DNA from: CAYXUG01 sp964468655
Lineage (GTDB): Bacteria > Fidelibacterota > Marinisomatia > Marinisomatales > CAYXUG01
Assembly (NCBI GenBank): GCA_964468655.1
Contig: CAYXUG010000012.1
Coordinates: 1-38,961 of the forward strand
Reading direction: 5' to 3'
Length of the DNA: 38,961 nt
In this document: in pieces, positions 1-7,117 of the stretch
Layout: each line of letters starts with the position of its first letter
Numbering within the stretch: position 1 is the first letter of the stretch
The notes under the pieces: model-generated
Told to the model about the DNA's origin: nothing
Database searches by the model: none
What the model saw: only the letters and a program-made list of their open reading frames with translations
Translations under genes and position numbers: made by a program

Positions 1-24
1 TTTATCATATGTGTAATTTATTAA

Positions 25-978
25 CATTGGTGGCTAAATTGCGACTTTACCCTAAATAATAATCATACTCTATGGTTAGGAGGTGGTTTTTGGGTAAGAT
101 ATTCTAATCTTTATTTTAATCGTACTCATGTAGTTCACAATACTGCATACCAAAGAGGCGGCGGATTTTATTTGGTGGATTCTTATTTAAAACTTCTCAA
201 TTCCAACATATCATATAATAAAGCCACTCTATGGGAGGGAGATGGAATTTATACCTATATCTTTAATATTGATATTGTTAACACTATTTTCTGGAATAAT
301 TTTGGAGACCAAATCTATACTCAATTATTCATGCCAGATGGTATGACTGATTCAATCATGGTAACAAATTCAGTTATTCAAGGCGGTACCGAAACGGGAA
401 TTATCCAGCACGCAGCATTAAACCTGAATTATCTGGATAGCAATATTGAAGAAAACCCGCAGTTTGTCGATCCCTATTCAAATGACTTTAGTTTGGGTGA
501 AAACTCACCCTGCATTGATGCCGGTACAGATTATTTTGTATGGGGAGGCGATACCTTAGTCAATATGACTCCGGATGAATATATGGGCGTCGCGCCTGAT
601 ATAGGTACTATTGAATCACCGTATACTGTTTCCATTAATGATGATTTACCAATACCTGAAAAAATCGCTCTCTACCAAAACTACCCCAACCCGTTTAATC
701 CGGTTACCACAATCAAATTTGACATACCCGTAGAGACGACCGGGTCGGTCGTCTCCAGTAGACGTTCCACTGTAACGTGTCTACACATTTTTGATGTTAA
801 AGGACGATTGGTGGAAACACTAATTGATGGTGCAATGGAAAGTGGTTCTCATTCAGTGATCTGGAATGCCAGTGATGTTGCCAGTGGGGTTTATATTTAC
901 CGTATAATGGCCCGTCAAAAAGATGACGGAAAGGCAAGAGACTTCACTCAGACTAGGAAAATGGTATTGCTCAAATAA
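25..978 (+). CDS. Secreted beta-helix-like protein with type IX-type sorting tail (5' part missing)
   Basis: The visible frame opens at 25, just after an in-frame TAA at 22-24, and runs to TAA at 976-978. No ATG with a ribosome site lies near 25 or near the TTG at 172. The protein reads as parallel beta-helix from its first codons (GGGFWVRYSNLYFN, then GGGFYLVDSYLKLLNSN), so the true N-terminus lies upstream, in another frame or lost by mutation. The last ~108 residues are a Por-secretion-system-type C-terminal signal: IPEKIALYQNYPNPFNP, then IFDVKGRLVETL and a final VASGVYIYRI strand. Proteins with this tail are exported by Sec and then carried across the outer membrane by the type IX system. 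The tail is stretched by about 11 residues at 733-784, where the DNA is palindromic. The family call for the tail is firm; the passenger's function is unknown. Confidence 0.7.
   Translation, partial: HWWLNCDFTLNNNHTLWLGGGFWVRYSNLYFNRTHVVHNTAYQRGGGFYLVDSYLKLLNSNISYNKATLWEGDGIYTYIFNIDIVNTIFWNNFGDQIYTQLFMPDGMTDSIMVTNSVIQGGTETGIIQHAALNLNYLDSNIEENPQFVDPYSNDFSLGENSPCIDAGTDYFVWGGDTLVNMTPDEYMGVAPDIGTIESPYTVSINDDLPIPEKIALYQNYPNPFNPVTTIKFDIPVETTGSVVSSRRSTVTCLHIFDVKGRLVETLIDGAMESGSHSVIWNASDVASGVYIYRIMARQKDDGKARDFTQTRKMVLLK
733..784. repeat. In-frame palindromic insertion inside the sorting-tail coding sequence
   Basis: A perfect 10-bp inverted repeat, gagacgaccg (733-742) and cggtcgtctc (746-755), surrounds a 3-nt loop. 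A second, imperfect hairpin follows directly: gtagac (758-763) pairs with gtctac (779-784), and gtt (764-766) with aac (774-776). The repeat is GC-rich in an AT-rich gene. It encodes residues (ETTGSVVSSRRSTV) that lie where tails of this kind have only about six residues between the DIP strand and the next strand (LHIFDVKG). I infer a small mobile palindromic element that inserted without breaking the frame. Confidence 0.6.
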
Positions 979-982
979 TACG

Positions 983-1070
983 TGTCATCCTGAATGAGTG
1001 AAACAAAATGAAGGATCTTCTTATGTTAACTGTTTAGGAAAGTAGATCCTTCGCTACACTCAGGATGACA
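983..1070. repeat. Intergenic inverted-repeat element (REP/MITE-like)
   Basis: The outer arms tgtcatcctga (983-993) and tcaggatgaca (1060-1070) are perfect reverse complements. The inner arms gaaggatct (1010-1018) and agatccttc (1044-1052) are perfect too. The whole would fold into a long interrupted hairpin just after the first gene's stop. TGTCATCCTGA paired with GAAGGATCT is a layout I recognise from dispersed intergenic repeats in several bacterial genomes. Only one copy is in this window. It could also act as a transcription terminator or an mRNA 3' stabiliser. Confidence 0.6.
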
Positions 1071-1174
1071 AATGAGGGTAATTTGAAAAAATATGAATAA
1101 ATCTCATACTGTCAATATCATTATGATTTATGAATGTATTTGATATTTTGTAATAAATATCCATATTTACCCTA

Positions 1175-4138
1175 ATGTTTTTCATGTTACGCAGATATTC
1201 CATCGTATTATACTTTTCTGTTGTCCATATATCATTATCAGCACAATCAGTGGTTCAAGTGATTCCAGCCCCTGTTTCAGCTTGGGGTATCGATTATCAG
1301 GAAGGTACACTTTATGTAGGGAGCGATTCAGACGGCTTTCTCTACTCAATTGATCCCTCAGACGGCACAGTACTCAGTATAATTTCAACACCTCTTGATG
1401 AGGATCACCAGCAATACGGTTCAAACCACGGTGTAGTCTGGGACGGATCAGGTTTCTGGATTACAGAAGATTATACAACCTCCGGTGCGACGCTGTACAA
1501 AATTGACTTAAATGGCAATGTCCTGCAGGAACTTCCGGCATCAACAAGTGCGGTGGGTGACCTCGGGTGGGATGGACAATATTTACTCGTTACAAGTTAT
1601 TACCCAAACAACACTGCTGAAATTCGGAAGATTGACCCCAATACCGGAGACATTATAGCAACCGTTCCTGTACAGGGTCACCAACCCTTTGGCGTCACTT
1701 TTGATGGAGAATCTATTTGGAATGGTATGGATGATATTGATGGCGATCCAGAAATTATCTGGGAATTGGATCCAACAACCGGAGATGTCCTGAGTCAGTT
1801 TGACTCACCGGCAGAATCGCCGAAAGGACTTGCATGGGGTGAAGGTTATTTATGGCTGGTGACAGGATCATGGACAAATGCAGCGATTTATCAGATTGAT
1901 CTTGGCGGAAGCGGGACTCCCGATATTGAATTGAACGTTTCTTCAATGGATTTTGGGTTAGCTGAAGCAGAAGAAGATTTTGTTGAGGATAGTCTTGCAA
2001 TTTATAATGTTGGTGATGCAAAACTGTGGATTACGGGTGCCTGGACAACAAATATAGATTTTTATGTACCTGTTGCCTGGCCCGATTCAGGACTTGAAGT
2101 CCTACAGGGTGATACACTGAATCTGCCAGTGCATTACAGTCCCCAGGAAATCGAAATTGATGTGGGGATTCTAACCATTTCTTCAACCGATCCGGATGAA
2201 TCTGAAGTGGAAGTTTCATTGACCGGAGTCGGATTAAGTGGACTGCCTTATCCTCAACCATCCTTTTTTACTTTAAACTTCTCTGAAATCAATATTGGAG
2301 CAACCATCACGGAAGACATCACCATAGAAAACTGGGGACTGGAAACACTCACTGTTTCTGATTTTACAACAACAAATTCTCAGTTTTACGTTCAGAACAG
2401 TTTTGAAATATTCCCCATTCATATTACTACTCTCGAATCTGTTTCTATTCCCATTTCCTTTTCTCCGGACAGTGAGGGACTTTTTAACGCTACTCTGACC
2501 CTGGACACAAATGGTGGTTCTGTCATCGTTGATTGTTCTGGAGCAGGTGTTTCCTGGCCCAATGAAGGAGGTACGCTGATATGGTCTTATCAGGGGATTG
2601 AAAACATTGAAGACGTCGAATCCATTCAGGATATCAACGGGGACGGCTACCATGACGTCATTATAGAAACTTATTTTGCCGGCGCTGATGGTGATCATCT
2701 TGTTGCGCTCTCCGGATACGGTTCTGGTTCTCCTCAGGTTATTTGGTCAACCACGCCGCAAGGATCGGCATATCCCAGCGGAGGATGGGGAAATAAATGT
2801 CTTAAAACGTCTTCTGATTTAAATGGTGACGATTATGATGATATACTTTTAGGAACGGCCTGGGCGAATGAAACAGTTTTTGCTGTGTCCGGTCTTGATG
2901 GAGAAACACTATGGGAATACGATACACATGTGGATAATGGAGGCGGATGGGTGTATTCTGTTTCCCCTATTTCGGATATCACCGGAGATGGTGTGGATGA
3001 TGTACTGGCAGGTGCGGGCGCCCAGAATCAGGGTGCAAGCGGATCAAGATCAATATACTGTTTTGATGGTTTATCGGGTGAACTGCTCTGGCGATATGAG
3101 GGTTTCGATGCAGTTTCAGCTGTCATTTCCCCGGGAGATTTGAACGGTGACGGTATTTCAGATGCTGTTGGTGGCTTTGGTGGAAATAGTTCTGATAACA
3201 GAGTTGCAGCAATCGATGGCACGTCAACCACAACCGGATCCCTGATTTGGGAATATCAAATGAATGGCGATGTCCAGACCATGAGTAACATTGGTGATGT
3301 AGACTCCGATGGAATTAATGACATCATCGCAGCGGGATGGGGAGACAATGTTGTTGCACTTTCTGGTTCATCGGGTGACCTGATTTGGCAAACTGAAATT
3401 GGTACTGTGATTATGGTTACAGAAACGCTTCCTGACGTCTCAGGGGATGGCATCAATGAGATAATTGTGGGTAGTTGGGCTTCTAATGTGATTGTATTAA
3501 ATGGGTCAGACGGTTCTGTATTGTGGAATTATCCTACAGGAAACGATGTCTGGGCAGTCTCTGAGATTCCTGATATCAACGGTAATGGCAGTTTTGATGT
3601 TCTCGCGGGAGATTTTGATGGTGACGTCCTTGCACTTGATGGTACCAATGGCGAGCTGTTATGGACATTTAACACTGGTGGCCACAAAGTCTTTGACATT
3701 GAATGGATACCAGACGTCACTGGAAATGGAGTTTATGATGTTATTGTTGGTACTCAATATCTGAATAACGATGGTGGATATGTATTTTTATTGGAAGGAG
3801 GAGAAGGTTTTGATGGCACAAAAGGTGATGTTAACACGGATGGTACCATAGATATATTTGATATTGTATTAACCGTCTCATTTATTGTCGGAGATGATAC
3901 ACCCACAGATATTCAATTCTGGTTAGCAGACATGGATGGTGATAATTTTTTGGAAGTTATGGATATCATTGCGATGGTGAATCTCATTTTGGATCAGTAC
4001 AGATTTTATGTATATAACGGAATGGAGTACAATACAACAAGATTACAACTTAATCGGTCAAACCTATTGGATTCATTGACCACATCATTAAAATATCCTT
4101 TTGAAATCATACAAGCTCGGAGGAATTTAAATCAATGA
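1175..4138 (+). CDS. Secreted multidomain protein: beta-propeller, choice-of-anchor D, FG-GAP/PQQ repeats, dockerin
   Basis: 987 residues with an N-terminal signal peptide (MLRRYSIVLYFSVVHISLSA, likely cut before QSVVQ); starts at 1175 and 1184 are both possible. Residues ~30-235 form a beta-propeller-like region (repeats such as TLYVGSDSDGFLYSID). Two immunoglobulin-like choice-of-anchor D segments follow: ~245-350 (LNVSSMDFG) and ~355-460 (LNFSEINIG). From ~465 to 890 come repeated calcium-binding-like blades (DINGDGYHDV, DLNGDDYDDIL, DVDSDGINDII) mixed with PQQ-like ALSGSSGDLIWQ units. At ~895-950 is a dockerin type I-like pair: GDVNTDGTIDIFDIV and ADMDGDNFLEVMDIIAMVNLI. A ~48-residue tail follows, with no NYPNPFNP signal. 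The likely place is the cell surface or outside the cell; the ligand is unknown and no enzyme motif is seen. Confidence 0.8.
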   Translation: MFFMLRRYSIVLYFSVVHISLSAQSVVQVIPAPVSAWGIDYQEGTLYVGSDSDGFLYSIDPSDGTVLSIISTPLDEDHQQYGSNHGVVWDGSGFWITEDYTTSGATLYKIDLNGNVLQELPASTSAVGDLGWDGQYLLVTSYYPNNTAEIRKIDPNTGDIIATVPVQGHQPFGVTFDGESIWNGMDDIDGDPEIIWELDPTTGDVLSQFDSPAESPKGLAWGEGYLWLVTGSWTNAAIYQIDLGGSGTPDIELNVSSMDFGLAEAEEDFVEDSLAIYNVGDAKLWITGAWTTNIDFYVPVAWPDSGLEVLQGDTLNLPVHYSPQEIEIDVGILTISSTDPDESEVEVSLTGVGLSGLPYPQPSFFTLNFSEINIGATITEDITIENWGLETLTVSDFTTTNSQFYVQNSFEIFPIHITTLESVSIPISFSPDSEGLFNATLTLDTNGGSVIVDCSGAGVSWPNEGGTLIWSYQGIENIEDVESIQDINGDGYHDVIIETYFAGADGDHLVALSGYGSGSPQVIWSTTPQGSAYPSGGWGNKCLKTSSDLNGDDYDDILLGTAWANETVFAVSGLDGETLWEYDTHVDNGGGWVYSVSPISDITGDGVDDVLAGAGAQNQGASGSRSIYCFDGLSGELLWRYEGFDAVSAVISPGDLNGDGISDAVGGFGGNSSDNRVAAIDGTSTTTGSLIWEYQMNGDVQTMSNIGDVDSDGINDIIAAGWGDNVVALSGSSGDLIWQTEIGTVIMVTETLPDVSGDGINEIIVGSWASNVIVLNGSDGSVLWNYPTGNDVWAVSEIPDINGNGSFDVLAGDFDGDVLALDGTNGELLWTFNTGGHKVFDIEWIPDVTGNGVYDVIVGTQYLNNDGGYVFLLEGGEGFDGTKGDVNTDGTIDIFDIVLTVSFIVGDDTPTDIQFWLADMDGDNFLEVMDIIAMVNLILDQYRFYVYNGMEYNTTRLQLNRSNLLDSLTTSLKYPFEIIQARRNLNQ

Positions 4139-4214
4139 ACATTTCTCAATGCTTTATCTGTTTTACTAATTGGGTATTTTGTAAGCTGTCATTCCGTATT
4201 ATATTCGATTAATC

Positions 4215-4781
4215 ATGTCAATCCAGGATCAAATAGAATCCCTCGAAAAAGAGTTAGCCGAAAAGAAGAGTAAACTGACTGAACTCAGAGGGGATAATCC
4301 ACGTCAACCCATTAAAGACTTCACATTCTTTGATCACGATAATCAGGAAGTACACTTATCTGACCTATTCGGCAACAGAGAAGAATTAATTCTCATCTTC
4401 AACATGGGGAAAGGGTGTCCCTATTGTACTCTTTGGGCCGATGGATATAATGGTTTGACGCAACATCTTGAAAATAGAGCTGCTTTCGTAGTTGCATCAC
4501 CGGACACTCCTGATGTTCAAAAGGAGTTTTCCGTGTCAAGAAAATGGAAATTCAGAATGGTGAGTCACTCAAATGCCGATTTCTGCAAGGAACTGGGGTT
4601 TTACGCTGATCACAGCTATCAGCCGGGAGTGGCAACCTTTACGAAAGATGAAGAGGGAAAGGTTTTTCTCAGGGCGAAAACCTATTTTGGTCCCGGGGAC
4701 AACTTTTGCATTATGTGGAATTTTATTGATATGCTTCCCGAAAGTGAGAAGGAATGGGTACCAAAGTATGAATATAAGTAA
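4215..4781 (+). CDS. DUF899-family thioredoxin-like protein
   Basis: 188 residues. The first ~25 form a charged coiled-coil segment (QIESLEKELAEKKSKLTELRG). A thioredoxin-fold domain of the AhpC/TSA-related DUF899 type follows, with the conserved GKGCPYCTLWADGYNG around residues 65-80 and later VASPDTPDVQKEF and FRMVSHSNADFCKELGF. The CxxC pair is present, so a thiol redox function is plausible, but the substrate of this family is not established. There is no signal peptide, so it is probably cytoplasmic. The next gene starts inside its last codons (14-nt overlap), which suggests translational coupling. Confidence 0.8.
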   Translation: MSIQDQIESLEKELAEKKSKLTELRGDNPRQPIKDFTFFDHDNQEVHLSDLFGNREELILIFNMGKGCPYCTLWADGYNGLTQHLENRAAFVVASPDTPDVQKEFSVSRKWKFRMVSHSNADFCKELGFYADHSYQPGVATFTKDEEGKVFLRAKTYFGPGDNFCIMWNFIDMLPESEKEWVPKYEYK

Positions 4782-5343
4782 TTTTTCCTTTAAACCGCTT
4801 TCGCCGAAAACGTGGAACGACTTCACAGAACTATTTGGTGAAAAAGGGGCATGGGGAGGATGCTGGTGCATGTGGTGGAAACAGACCCAAAAGGAGTTTG
4901 ATGAGAAAAAAGGGGTGAAAAATAAACAACTGATTAAAGAAGAAATTGACTTAGGAAAATGTCCCGGCATTTTAGCGTATTCAGAGGGACAGCCCGTGGG
5001 CTGGTGTGCCGTGGAACCGAGGGAGAATTATCCTAGGTTAAGCCGGTCAAGAGTACTGAAACAGGTCGATGACAAACGGGTCTGGTCAATTTCCTGCTTT
5101 TATGTTCTAAAGGAATTTCGAAATAATGGAATAACCGAACAGTTAATTGAAGCGGTAAAAGATTTTGTAATGGAAAATAAAGGAAAATTGATTGAAGGAT
5201 ATCCCGTGGAACCCAGAACAAAAAAAGTGTCCTCAACAAGTTTTATCTGGACAGGATTTGCTACAACCTTCCGAAAGACAGGATTCACCGAATGTGTCCG
5301 CCGGTCGGAAACTCGTCCCATTATGCGATATAATATCAAGTAG
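4768..5343 (+). CDS. GNAT-family N-acetyltransferase
   Basis: I place the start at ATG 4768 (MNISNFSFKPLSPKTW), giving 191 residues. The open frame continues upstream to 4573, but that stretch lies inside the DUF899 gene and reads as non-coding. Features are an N-terminal tryptophan/cysteine-rich stretch (GAWGGCWCMWWKQ, ~25-37), the central strand VWSISCFYVLKEFRNNGITEQLIEAV (acetyl-CoA-binding motif A region, with RNNGI in place of the usual R/QxxGxG/A) and a C-terminal GFATTFRKTGFTECVRRS, as in GNAT C-termini. It overlaps the previous gene by 14 nt, so the two are probably co-translated. The acceptor substrate cannot be told. Confidence 0.8.
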   Translation: MNISNFSFKPLSPKTWNDFTELFGEKGAWGGCWCMWWKQTQKEFDEKKGVKNKQLIKEEIDLGKCPGILAYSEGQPVGWCAVEPRENYPRLSRSRVLKQVDDKRVWSISCFYVLKEFRNNGITEQLIEAVKDFVMENKGKLIEGYPVEPRTKKVSSTSFIWTGFATTFRKTGFTECVRRSETRPIMRYNIK

Positions 5344-5377
5344 TATTCATTTTTAATTCTCCGTTCTAAATTCTTCA

Positions 5378-6043
5378 ATGCCAAAAGAGTCATGTTTAAT
5401 CGTTGTTCCTGTATACAACGGTGAAAAGTTTATTCCACAATTTCTGGGGAGAATGCCTGATCAATTCCTGCACAACCTGTTATTTGTGGATGACGGGAGT
5501 ACAGACAGCACCGATTCTGTATTACAGTCAAAGGGTGTTAAATACATCTCTCACGAACGTAATAAGGGAAAGGGGAGGGCAATCCGCACCGGAGTCCACC
5601 ATGCCGTTCAAAAAGGATTTGATTATGTTTTAACCATTGATGCCGATTTGCAGCATCCTCCGGAATGTATAAAGGACTTTCTTTTTTCAATGAATGAAAA
5701 TGCTGTTTGTATCGGGATGAGAACAGATTATTCCACAATGCCGGTGAAAAGACGTTTTTCAAATATTTCAACGTCTTTATTGCTCACTCTCAGAACGGGG
5801 AAACTGATAAAAGATAGCCAGTGCGGATTCCGTCTTTTTCCTGTAAAAGCATTTGACGGATTAAATTTTGTAGAGGATGGATTCCAGTATGAGAGTGAAT
5901 TCCTTATAAAGGCAGGACTGCTGGGATATGAAATCAATCATATTTCCATACCAACCATTTATGGTGTTGAAAATTCTGCAATGAGAAATATTTCGGATAC
6001 CCTTAAATTTATCGCCATGTATTTTAAAAGTTTTTTCTGGTAA
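5378..6043 (+). CDS. Family 2 glycosyltransferase (dolichyl-phosphate-mannose-synthase-like)
   Basis: 221 residues of a GT-A fold glycosyltransferase. Visible motifs are LIVVPVYNGEKFI (nucleotide-sugar-binding strand, ~7-19), LLFVDDGSTDSTD (~34-46), ERNKGKGRAIRTG (~60-72) and the metal-binding DADLQHP (~88-94), then DSQCGFRLFP and the acceptor-side QYESEFLIKA. It probably transfers a sugar from a nucleotide or polyprenyl donor at the inner membrane. No membrane segments are seen beyond a hydrophobic C-terminus (FIAMYFKSFFW). The gene lies 6 nt upstream of the VTT-domain gene, probably in one transcript. The specific sugar and acceptor are unknown. Confidence 0.85.
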   Translation: MPKESCLIVVPVYNGEKFIPQFLGRMPDQFLHNLLFVDDGSTDSTDSVLQSKGVKYISHERNKGKGRAIRTGVHHAVQKGFDYVLTIDADLQHPPECIKDFLFSMNENAVCIGMRTDYSTMPVKRRFSNISTSLLLTLRTGKLIKDSQCGFRLFPVKAFDGLNFVEDGFQYESEFLIKAGLLGYEINHISIPTIYGVENSAMRNISDTLKFIAMYFKSFFW

Positions 6044-6049
6044 ACCAAT

Positions 6050-6637
6050 ATGAAATGGATAAAACAACTTTACAATTGGGTCCTGCACTGGGCGGATACG
6101 CCTTACGCACTTCTGGCACTGATTATACTGGCTGTTGCTGAATCGTCATTTTTCCCTGTTCCGGTGGATATACTGCTCATTGCGCTTGCTGTTTCAGTTC
6201 CCATGAAATCATTCATTTATGCCTCTTATACATCCTTATTTTCTGTAGTAGGGGGCGTGCTGGGATATGTTATCGGACTACAGTTAATGGATCTTATTGG
6301 CTACCCAATCATCGAATTTTACGGATATGAGGATCAGTTTAAATCACTGAGTATTACGTTTCAGAATTACAATTTTATTACAATTCTTACGGCCGCCCTG
6401 ACTCCCATTCCATATAAAGTGTTCACCATTACAGCCGGAGCAGTAGGAGCGGATTTTTGGGAATTTTTAGTAGCATCGGCCATTGGAAGGACAGCGCGAT
6501 TTTTTGCAGTATCGGCACTCATCTATTATTTTGGTGAAAAGATCAAATTTTATATTGAAAAATATTTTAATATTCTGACCATAATATTCGGACTTCTTCT
6601 CATTGGCGGATTTGTGCTGATAAAGGTTGTCTTTTAA
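6050..6637 (+). CDS. YqaA/DedA-type VTT-domain inner-membrane protein
   Basis: 195 residues with four to five predicted membrane segments (about 18-34, 36-52, 55-80, 103-125, 140-160 and 172-193). The SNARE-associated/VTT signature is visible: an early re-entrant-like AESSFFPVPVDILLIALAV (~30-48), the GGVLGYVIG loop, and LTPIPYKVFTITAGAVG (~118-134) with the family's proline and glycine pattern. Members of the wider DedA/VTT group are linked to lipid-carrier flipping and membrane homeostasis. The 6-nt spacing to a polyprenyl-type glycosyltransferase fits a lipid-linked sugar role, which is inference. Confidence 0.8.
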   Translation: MKWIKQLYNWVLHWADTPYALLALIILAVAESSFFPVPVDILLIALAVSVPMKSFIYASYTSLFSVVGGVLGYVIGLQLMDLIGYPIIEFYGYEDQFKSLSITFQNYNFITILTAALTPIPYKVFTITAGAVGADFWEFLVASAIGRTARFFAVSALIYYFGEKIKFYIEKYFNILTIIFGLLLIGGFVLIKVVF

Positions 6638-6682
6638 TTGGAATTGCCTGAACATCGGTTCTAAATTTGCTATTGTCCAAAG

Positions 6683-6760
6683 CGGGGTGTGGCGCAGCTT
6701 GGATAGCGCGCTGCGTTCGGGACGCAGAGGTCGCCGGTTCAAATCCGGCCACCCCGACCA
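6683..6760 (+). tRNA. tRNA-Pro (anticodon CGG)
   Basis: A full cloverleaf can be drawn. The acceptor stem is cggggtg (6683-6689) with caccccg (6750-6756); the anticodon stem ctgcg/cgcag encloses the loop ttcggga, anticodon CGG; the T arm is gccgg-ttcaaat-ccggc. The 3' CCA is encoded (6758-6760). It reads CCG codons. The CGGGGTG acceptor end is typical of bacterial tRNA-Pro. It is followed by a decayed tRNA-Pro copy and a second tRNA-Pro. Confidence 0.95.
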
Positions 6761-6800
6761 CTAAAGTTTTTTATTGAAAATTAGTTATAAAAAAAATATC

Positions 6801-6934
6801 GAGGCGTAGCACACGTCTTCACTTTGTTGCGCCGCACAGGCAGCCAGTAGATAACGCGTCCCGATATGAAAGGTCGGGGGTTCCCTGTCCGTCGTATTCC
6901 TCCATCGAAGGGAGTAGACGGAAAATCTCCAACA
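6801..6934 (+). pseudogene. Degenerate tRNA-Pro duplicate (remnant)
   Basis: The stretch keeps, in order, segments of the tRNA-Pro gene at 6976: gaggcgtagc (6801-6810), gcagccag-tagata-acgcg (6840-6857), aggtcggg-ggttc (6871-6883) and aaatctcc (6923-6930). About 29 nt separate the first two blocks, and about 39 nt split the T loop. The latter holds ccgtc (6889-6893) and gacgg (6917-6921), arms of a hairpin. The upstream flank (gaaaattagttata..., 6776-6800) also matches the flank of the intact gene (6951-6975). No complete cloverleaf can be drawn, so I call it a tandem-duplication remnant interrupted by insertions. It fills the otherwise gene-free gap between the two tRNAs. Confidence 0.5.
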
Positions 6935-6975
6935 AATTATAATGATTTTTGAAAATTATTCATTAAATAATATTT

Positions 6976-7050
6976 CGGGGCGTAGCGCAGCCAGGATAGC
7001 GCGCTGCAATGGGGTTGCAGAGGTCGGGAGTTCAAATCTCCCCGCCCCGA
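6976..7050 (+). tRNA. tRNA-Pro (anticodon GGG)
   Basis: Acceptor stem cggggcg (6976-6982) pairs with cgccccg (7043-7049), with discriminator A. The anticodon stem ctgca/tgcag encloses atggggt, giving anticodon GGG, which reads CCC and CCU. The T arm is gggag-ttcaaat-ctccc. CCA is not encoded (caa follows), unlike the tRNA-Pro(CGG) copy 216 nt upstream, so it depends on CCA-adding enzyme. leuS starts about 67 nt downstream on the same strand. Confidence 0.95.
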
Positions 7051-7117
7051 CAATCTATTATCAAAATAATATTACCAATTCTTACAAACCAATAACCAGC
7101 TACTAATAACCCATCAA

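Noticed and set aside
1755..3764. Several overlapping open frames on both strands inside the large secreted-protein gene
   Set aside because: They have unusual composition and no motif, and lie wholly within a convincing CDS; they are frame shadows.
4573..4767. N-terminal extension of the GNAT gene
   Set aside because: This part of the open frame lies inside the DUF899 gene in another frame and has no GNAT-like residues; the ATG at 4768 fits the family better.
6801..6934. A functional third tRNA between the two tRNA-Pro genes
   Set aside because: No acceptor stem or anticodon stem can be closed; only ordered fragments match, so it is called a remnant.
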